The position numbers were made by a program, and so were the translations under genes. Below the pieces are notes generated by a model that saw nothing but the letters and a program-made list of their open reading frames with translations, was not told where the DNA came from and ran no database searches. A stretch of DNA of 64,000 bases from Mycobacterium sp. AT1. Its GTDB lineage: Bacteria > Actinomycetota > Actinomycetes > Mycobacteriales > Mycobacteriaceae. This document shows, piece after piece, positions 59,386 through 64,000 of the stretch. The stretch spans positions 48,606-112,605 of the forward strand of contig NZ_MVOC01000059.1 of the NCBI RefSeq assembly GCF_002043095.1, given 5' to 3'. Position 1 is the first letter of the stretch. Every line of letters starts with the position of its first letter.

Positions 59386-60384
59386 GTGGTGAAAGCAGCG
59401 GTGATGGGTGCCGGCGCGTGGGGTACCGCGCTGGCCAAGGTGCTCGCCGATGCGGGCAACGACGTCACGCTGTGGGCGCGGCGGACCGAGTTGGCCGACG
59501 AGATCAACGACACCCACCGCAACACCGGCTACATCGGTGAGGTCGAACTGCCCGCGTCCATCCGCGCGACCGGTGACGCCGCCGACGCGCTCGACGGTGC
59601 CTGCACGGTTCTTTTGGCCGTGCCGTCGCAGACGTTGCGGGTCAACCTCGAGCCGTGGCGCGAACACATCGGTGCCGACACCACGCTGGTGAGCGTAGCC
59701 AAGGGCATCGAGTTGAACACCCTGCTGCGGATGAGTCAGGTGATCGTCCAGGTGACCGGGGTCGACGCGTCGAGGGTCGCCGTCGTGACCGGTCCCAACC
59801 TCGCCAGCGAGGTGCTCGACGAGCAGCCCGCGGCCACGGTCGTCGCCTGCACCGACTCGGGCCGCGCGGTGGCGCTGCAACGCGCCTTGGCCACCGGTTA
59901 CTTCCGGCCGTACACCAACTCCGACGTCGTCGGCGCCGAGATCGGTGGCGCGTGCAAGAACGTCATCGCGCTGGCAAGCGGCATGGCGGCGGGCGTGGGA
60001 CTTGGGGAGAACACGGCGGCGGCGATCATCACGCGCGGGCTCGCCGAGATCATGCGATTGGGACTTGCGCTGGGTGCCAAGGGTGCGACGCTCGCCGGCC
60101 TCGCCGGTGTCGGCGACCTGGTGGCCACCTGCACCTCGCCCCAATCCCGCAACCGCGCGTTCGGCGCGCGCCTCGGCCGCGGGGGAACGATGGAGTCCGC
60201 GCTGCGCGACGCGGGCGGACACGTCGCGGAGGGTGTCACCTCTTGCCAGTCGGTGCTCGCGCTGGCCGACAGTTACGACGTCGAGATGCCGCTGACCGAC
60301 GCGGTGCACAGGGTGTGCCACAAGGGCCTGTCGGTCGACGAGGCGGTGGCCTTGCTGCTCGGTCGCAGCACCAAACCGGAGTGA
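59386..60384 (+). CDS. gpsA: NAD(P)-dependent glycerol-3-phosphate dehydrogenase
   Basis: The 332-residue enzyme makes glycerol 3-phosphate for phospholipids. The Rossmann loop is AVMGAGAWGTALAKVLADAGN. VSVAKGIELNT, GPNLASEV, and the catalytic Lys in GGACKNVIALA near residue 193 are all present, and the C-terminal helical domain with TRGLAEIMRLGLALGA completes it. Two adjacent GTG codons begin the frame. It corresponds to gpdA2 in M. tuberculosis. Confidence 0.94.
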   Translation: MVKAAVMGAGAWGTALAKVLADAGNDVTLWARRTELADEINDTHRNTGYIGEVELPASIRATGDAADALDGACTVLLAVPSQTLRVNLEPWREHIGADTTLVSVAKGIELNTLLRMSQVIVQVTGVDASRVAVVTGPNLASEVLDEQPAATVVACTDSGRAVALQRALATGYFRPYTNSDVVGAEIGGACKNVIALASGMAAGVGLGENTAAAIITRGLAEIMRLGLALGAKGATLAGLAGVGDLVATCTSPQSRNRAFGARLGRGGTMESALRDAGGHVAEGVTSCQSVLALADSYDVEMPLTDAVHRVCHKGLSVDEAVALLLGRSTKPE

Positions 60385-60388
60385 CACC

Positions 60389-61492
60389 ATGAACGGTCAA
60401 TACGGAGACTCCACACGCAGCGTCAAAGCGGCTGCCTCGCAGCATGTTCCGGGCCAGCCGGTGGCCTCTCCGCCGGTTCCCGTCTCGGCCTACCACCTGT
60501 CGGCCGACGAATCCCAGCCCATGGACACCTACGGGCGCAGCTCCAATCCGACCTGGCGGCAGCTGGAGTCGGCGCTCGCGGAGCTCGAGGGTGCTACCTC
60601 CGCGCTGTCGTTCGGATCGGGGATGGCTGCCATCACCGCGGTCCTGCGCGTCGTCGTCAAGCCGGGCATGACCCTGGTGGTTCCGGCCGACGGGTACTAC
60701 CAGGTGCGCCTCTACGCAACGGAGTACCTGGCCCCGCTCGGCGTCACCGTCCGCGAGGTGAGCGCCGCCGACATGTGCGCGGCGGCCGAGTCCGCCGACG
60801 TCGTCATGGCGGAGACGCCGGTCAACCCGACCCTCGACGTCGTCGACCTGCACGCGCTGGGGATCATCTGCCGCAGCCGCGGCGCCACCCTGGTCGTCGA
60901 CAACACCGCGCCGACTCCGCTTGGGCAGCAACCGCTTTCGCTCGGAGCCGACCTGGTGGTGGCCAGTGCAACCAAGGCGCTCTCCGGTCACAGCGACCTG
61001 CTTGCCGGCTACGTCGCGAGCTGTCACGCCGAGGTGATGGCGGCCGTCGAACGCGAACGGCTCTTGGCCGGCGCGATTCTCGGCCCGTTCGAGGCATGGC
61101 TGGCGCTGCGCAGTCTCGGCAGCGCGGGGTTGCGCTTCGAGCGTCAGTGTCACAACGCCCTTGCGATGTCGCTGATGCTGCGTGACCATCCCGCGGTGCG
61201 GTCGGTGCGATACCCCGGGCTGCCAGAAGACCCGGCCCACGCAGTGGCGTGCACGCAGATGCGGCGTTTCGGCGGCCTCGTCTCGTTCGAACTTGCCGAT
61301 GCCACCGCCGTGCACCGTCTGGTGGAGCGCAGCGCCCTGGTGGTCTCCGCCACCAGTTTCGGCGGACTTCACACGTCGGTGGACCGGCGGGCACGCTGGG
61401 GCGATCCCGTTGCCGACGGGTTCGTGCGGATGTCGCTTGGCATCGAGGACACCGACGATCTGATCGCCGACATCACCGCTGCACTGGCCTAG
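60389..61492 (+). CDS. Cys/Met-metabolism PLP enzyme (cystathionine gamma-lyase/synthase-like)
   Basis: The 367-residue PLP-fold-I enzyme of the cystathionine group has YGRSSNPTWRQLESALAELEG near the start. The GSGMAAITA cofactor loop is near 75, and Asp in VVDNTAPTPLG pairs with the PLP nitrogen. The PLP Lys lies in VASATKALSGHSD near 195 and the substrate Arg in VRMSLGIED near the C-terminus. It could act as cystathionine gamma-lyase, gamma-synthase or homocysteine-forming lyase. It is 4 bp after gpsA and is not part of the M. tuberculosis order, so it is probably an insertion in this lineage. Confidence 0.85.
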   Translation: MNGQYGDSTRSVKAAASQHVPGQPVASPPVPVSAYHLSADESQPMDTYGRSSNPTWRQLESALAELEGATSALSFGSGMAAITAVLRVVVKPGMTLVVPADGYYQVRLYATEYLAPLGVTVREVSAADMCAAAESADVVMAETPVNPTLDVVDLHALGIICRSRGATLVVDNTAPTPLGQQPLSLGADLVVASATKALSGHSDLLAGYVASCHAEVMAAVERERLLAGAILGPFEAWLALRSLGSAGLRFERQCHNALAMSLMLRDHPAVRSVRYPGLPEDPAHAVACTQMRRFGGLVSFELADATAVHRLVERSALVVSATSFGGLHTSVDRRARWGDPVADGFVRMSLGIEDTDDLIADITAALA

Positions 61493-61510
61493 CGGTAGCC
61501 TCTCTAGGTT

Positions 61511-62626
61511 GTGACTTCCAGCTCGAGCCCCCGCGTCCGCGTCGCCGTCGTCTACGGCGGACGAAGCTCCGAGCACGCCATCTCGTGCGTTTCGGCTGGC
61601 AGCATCCTGCGCAACCTCGACCCGGACCGCTTCGACGTGGTCGCCGTCGGCATCACGCCAGAGGGATCCTGGGTGCTGACCGACGGTGGGCACGAGTCGC
61701 TCGCCATCACCGACGGTCAGCTCCCCGAGGTCACCGCGGCGACGGGCACGGCCCTCGCGCTGGCCGCCGACCCGGGCCGGCGCGGCCAACTCGTGTCCCT
61801 CGGTGAGGGACCGGGCGACGTCCTCGCCTCAGTCGACGTCGTCTTCCCCGTGCTGCACGGCCCATACGGGGAGGACGGCACCATCCAAGGGCTGCTCGAA
61901 CTCGCCGGGGTGCCCTACGTCGGCGCCGGCGTACTGGCCAGCGCGGCGGGCATGGACAAGGAATTCACCAAGAAGCTCCTCGCCGCCGAAGGACTGCCCA
62001 TCGGTGACCAGGTCGTCTTGCGCGCCCACGACGAGACGCTGGACCTGGACGCCCGAGTGCGGCTCGGCCTGCCCGTGTTCGTCAAACCCGCTCGCGGCGG
62101 TTCCTCGATCGGCGTCAGCCGGGTCACCGGGTGGGACGATCTCGACGCGGCCATCGCCAACGCGCGCCGCCACGATCCCAAGGTGATCGTCGAGGCCGCG
62201 GTGCCCGGTCGCGAATTGGAGTGCGGCGTCCTCGAATTCCCCGACGGTCACGTCGAGGCCAGCACGGTCGGCGAGATCCGGGTGGCCGGTGTCCGTGGCC
62301 GTGAGGACGCGTTCTACGACTTCGCCACCAAATACCTCGAAGACGCGGCCGAACTCGACGTGCCAGCCAAGATCGACGACGAGATCGCCGACGAGATACG
62401 GCAATTGGCGATCAGGGCCTTCCGAGCCATCGACTGCCAGGGGTTGGCCCGCGTCGACTTCTTCCTGACCGACGACGGTCCGGTGATCAACGAGATCAAC
62501 ACCATGCCGGGGTTCACCACGATCTCGATGTATCCGCGGATGTGGGCCGCCAGCGGCGTGGACTACCCGACGCTGTTGGCCGCCATGGTCGACACCGCGG
62601 TGGCGCGGGGCACCGGACTGCGCTAG
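61511..62626 (+). CDS. ddlA: D-alanine--D-alanine ligase
   Basis: The 371-residue ATP-grasp ligase makes the peptidoglycan dipeptide. VVYGGRSSEHAISCVSAGS with the substrate-binding Glu is near residue 16. FPVLHGPYGEDGTIQGLLELAGVPYVG, KPARGGSSIGVSRV and the Mg-binding DFFLTDDGPVINEINTMPGFT complete the site. The family is the target of D-cycloserine. Its TAG stop shares CTAG with the stop of the convergent DUF3515 gene. Confidence 0.96.
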   Translation: MTSSSSPRVRVAVVYGGRSSEHAISCVSAGSILRNLDPDRFDVVAVGITPEGSWVLTDGGHESLAITDGQLPEVTAATGTALALAADPGRRGQLVSLGEGPGDVLASVDVVFPVLHGPYGEDGTIQGLLELAGVPYVGAGVLASAAGMDKEFTKKLLAAEGLPIGDQVVLRAHDETLDLDARVRLGLPVFVKPARGGSSIGVSRVTGWDDLDAAIANARRHDPKVIVEAAVPGRELECGVLEFPDGHVEASTVGEIRVAGVRGREDAFYDFATKYLEDAAELDVPAKIDDEIADEIRQLAIRAFRAIDCQGLARVDFFLTDDGPVINEINTMPGFTTISMYPRMWAASGVDYPTLLAAMVDTAVARGTGLR

Positions 62627-63201
62627 CGGACCGGTCCCGGATCGGGCACGACCGCGGGCATCGCCTTGGCCACGGCCCGCGAGAGCAGTTGGATCGGCGT
62701 CGGACCCGACCCCTCGGGCAGCGTCAACGCGACGTAGACCGGCCGGTCCACCGCGACCCACGTGGTGCGGTCGACGCCGGGGATGCGGAACCAGAGCACG
62801 TCGTCGACCGCCTGCAGTGGCGCGCTCGCCGAGAAGTCGTCGGGCCGGCCGATCCCGCACCGGAGGACGACGAGATCGCTGCCCGGTTCGTTCTGCCACG
62901 CCGCGGCACTGGCAGGCGCGGGTGCCATCGCCTCGGCGCGGTGATAGTCGTCGAGGTCGTCGGGAAGGACCGCCATCAGGGCCTTGCAGGCGTCGCTGTC
63001 GGCCTGGGGTGCCGGTGCCGCGGCGATGGCGACGGGACCCGGTACGGGAGCCGCCTCCCTGGTTGCCGCCACCGCGAGAACGGCCACGACCGCCGCGACC
63101 GCGAGGGCGACCGCCGCGATGAGGACTCGACGGGGCGGACCGTCGGAGGCAGGCTCGGGATCGGGCTGCTGATCGGGCTGTGAATCGGGCTCGGTCACCA
63201 C
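62623..63201 (-). CDS. DUF3515 membrane-anchored protein (Rv2980 homologue)
   Basis: The 192-residue protein has a polar Pro/Asp/Gln-rich N-terminus (~25 residues). One membrane segment (VLIAAVALAVAAVVAVLAVA) follows, then an extracytoplasmic domain with two cysteines (SDACKALMA and VLRCGIGRP) that could form a disulfide, and WFRIPGVDRTTWVAVDRPVYVALTLP. It is found beside ddlA and thiL in mycobacteria. Function unknown. Two consecutive GTG codons are possible starts. Confidence 0.88.
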   Translation of the reverse strand: MVTEPDSQPDQQPDPEPASDGPPRRVLIAAVALAVAAVVAVLAVAATREAAPVPGPVAIAAAPAPQADSDACKALMAVLPDDLDDYHRAEAMAPAPASAAAWQNEPGSDLVVLRCGIGRPDDFSASAPLQAVDDVLWFRIPGVDRTTWVAVDRPVYVALTLPEGSGPTPIQLLSRAVAKAMPAVVPDPGPVR

Positions 63202-63207
63202 TGCACT

Positions 63208-63450
63208 CTAGGAGTGCATCCCGTCGGCGATGGGACAGGTCAGGGTGCGGGTGATACCGGTCACCCCTTGCACACTGGGAACCACGACCGACTGCAACTC
63301 CGCCGCGGTCTCCGCCGCCACGCGAACCACGACGTCGTAGGGGCCCGTCACGTACTCCGACGACGACACCCCGGCCAGCGCCGCGAGTTGCTTGGCCACG
63401 ACCTCGGCGCGACCCACCTCGGTCTGAATCAGCATGAATGCCTCGACCAC
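63208..63450 (-). CDS. Stand-alone Lrp/AsnC ligand-binding (RAM) domain protein
   Basis: The 80-residue protein is only the AsnC-type ligand-binding domain (EAFMLIQTEVGRAEVVAKQLAAL, then a VTGPYDVVVRVAAE strand). It has no HTH. GTG at 63450 was chosen because GGAGGA lies 8 nt upstream; a longer ATG frame from 63477 is weaker. Such single domains may modulate a full-length Lrp or bind amino acids alone. It is 6 bp from the DUF3515 start on the same strand and divergent from thiL. Confidence 0.8.
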   Translation of the reverse strand: MVEAFMLIQTEVGRAEVVAKQLAALAGVSSSEYVTGPYDVVVRVAAETAAELQSVVVPSVQGVTGITRTLTCPIADGMHS

Positions 63451-63549
63451 TCGCGCCGTCCTCCGTTCGGGCTGCATAGACTCCACGCCGCAGGGACCAA
63501 ACGTACCGCAGGTCGCGCCGGTGTTCAGGACACGCAACCAAGGGGTGAC

Positions 63550-64000
63550 ATGGCTGACGACGAGCGCGCCGAGACGCTGGCCGACCTCGGCGAGTTCACG
63601 GTGATCGACCGCCTCGTCGAGGGACGCGTGCACCCGCCGAACGTCCTCGTCGGTCCCGGTGACGACGCCGCGGTGGTGACGGCGCCCGACGGCCGGGTCG
63701 TGGTGTCGACGGACATGTTGGTCGAGGGCAGACACTTTCGGCTGGATTGGTCGACGCCGCACGACGTCGGGCGCAAGGCGATCGCCCAGAACGCCGCCGA
63801 CATCGAGGCGATGGGGGGTGCCGCGACGTCGTTCGTCGTCGGCTTCGGCGCTCCTGGCGCCACCCTCGGCGCCGACGCCGAAGCACTCTCCGACGGGCTG
63901 TGGGCGGAGGCCGACACGTTCGGGGCGAGCATCGTCGGAGGGGATCTGGTCGCCGCCCCGCAGTGGGTGATCTCGGTGACCGTGCTCGGTGACCTGGATG
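63550..64000 (+). CDS. thiL: Thiamine-monophosphate kinase, 3' truncated by window
   Basis: The first ~150 residues of ThiL are seen. LGEFTVIDRLVEG starts the protein, and GPGDDAAVVTAPDGRVVVSTDMLVEGRHF contains the Mg/ATP-binding Asp residues. GRKAIAQNAADIEAMGG and the ASIVGGDLV segment follow, as in the PurM-like ATP-binding fold. The enzyme phosphorylates thiamine monophosphate to the diphosphate cofactor needed, among others, by IlvB. The gene continues past the window end. Confidence 0.94.
   Translation, partial: MADDERAETLADLGEFTVIDRLVEGRVHPPNVLVGPGDDAAVVTAPDGRVVVSTDMLVEGRHFRLDWSTPHDVGRKAIAQNAADIEAMGGAATSFVVGFGAPGATLGADAEALSDGLWAEADTFGASIVGGDLVAAPQWVISVTVLGDLD

Noticed and set aside
61829..63541. 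570-codon minus-strand frame opposite ddlA
   Set aside because: Shadow of ddlA and the DUF3515 region; low-complexity Arg/Gly sequence.

Overview
The window is a 64 kb stretch of a high-GC actinobacterial chromosome, almost certainly a rapid-growing mycobacterium (Mycolicibacterium type). The protein sequences and gene order follow the Mycobacterium tuberculosis Rv3027c-to-Rv2977c block with the map orientation reversed: Rv3027c-like GNAT, PlsC acyltransferase, iscS, mnmA, lpqA, Rv3015c, ligA, ACT protein, gatC-gatA, pfkA, gatB, lppZ, DoxX protein, cfp6, ilvB-ilvN-ilvC, Rv2997-like oxidoreductase, serA, leuB, an MFS permease, FAH protein, gltX, IclR regulator, leuC-leuD, hupB, mutT1, ppk1, fbiD, gpsA, ddlA, DUF3515 protein, thiL. 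The synteny is from memory of the M. tuberculosis map, not from a search.

Positions 1-13,700 are accessory. They hold the 3' part of a DUF222/HNH (13E12-type) gene, a two-module Lrp/AsnC regulator divergent from an SDR and an LLM flavin/F420 oxidoreductase, and then a compact tetritol (erythritol-type) utilisation operon. This operon has a divergent SorC/EryD-like regulator, a zinc polyol dehydrogenase, a lipoprotein solute-binding protein, two permeases, two different ATPases, a DhaK-DhaL erythrulose kinase and an RpiB-type isomerase. Most junctions are 4-bp stop/start overlaps. The predicted flow is import, oxidation to D-erythrulose, phosphorylation, and isomerisation to D-erythrose 4-phosphate.

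Positions 13,900-30,900 carry a Val/Pro-rich surface protein, the GNAT/PlsC lipid acyltransferase pair, the sulfur/tRNA-thiolation pair iscS-mnmA, lpqA, a MetE-like protein, a second surface protein, a VOC remnant coupled to an acyl-CoA synthetase, a YjbR protein, DNA ligase, a Cys-rich small protein, an ACT protein, the GatCA amidotransferase subunits and phosphofructokinase.

Positions 31,000-43,600 hold gatB, lppZ, a DoxX protein, cfp6, and branched-chain/serine/leucine biosynthesis (ilvBNC, serA-leuB). ilvBNC is preceded by a legible attenuator: a leaderless leader peptide rich in Ile, Leu and Val codons, followed by an intrinsic terminator.

Positions 43,600-64,000 hold an amino-acid-binding-protein remnant, a membrane protein, an amidohydrolase, an MFS permease, a secreted low-complexity protein, FAH protein, gltX with adjacent tRNA-Gln(CUG) and tRNA-Glu(CUC), an IclR regulator facing leuCD, hupB, mutT1, ppk1, fbiD, gpsA, a Cys/Met-metabolism PLP enzyme, ddlA, a DUF3515 protein, a stand-alone Lrp ligand-binding domain and the 5' part of thiL. 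GltX, both tRNAs and GatCAB together are the full indirect Gln-tRNA route.

Many genes show a TAnnnT hexamer 6-8 nt before the start codon, which indicates leaderless transcripts. No CRISPR array, complete insertion sequence, rRNA or replication origin is visible.
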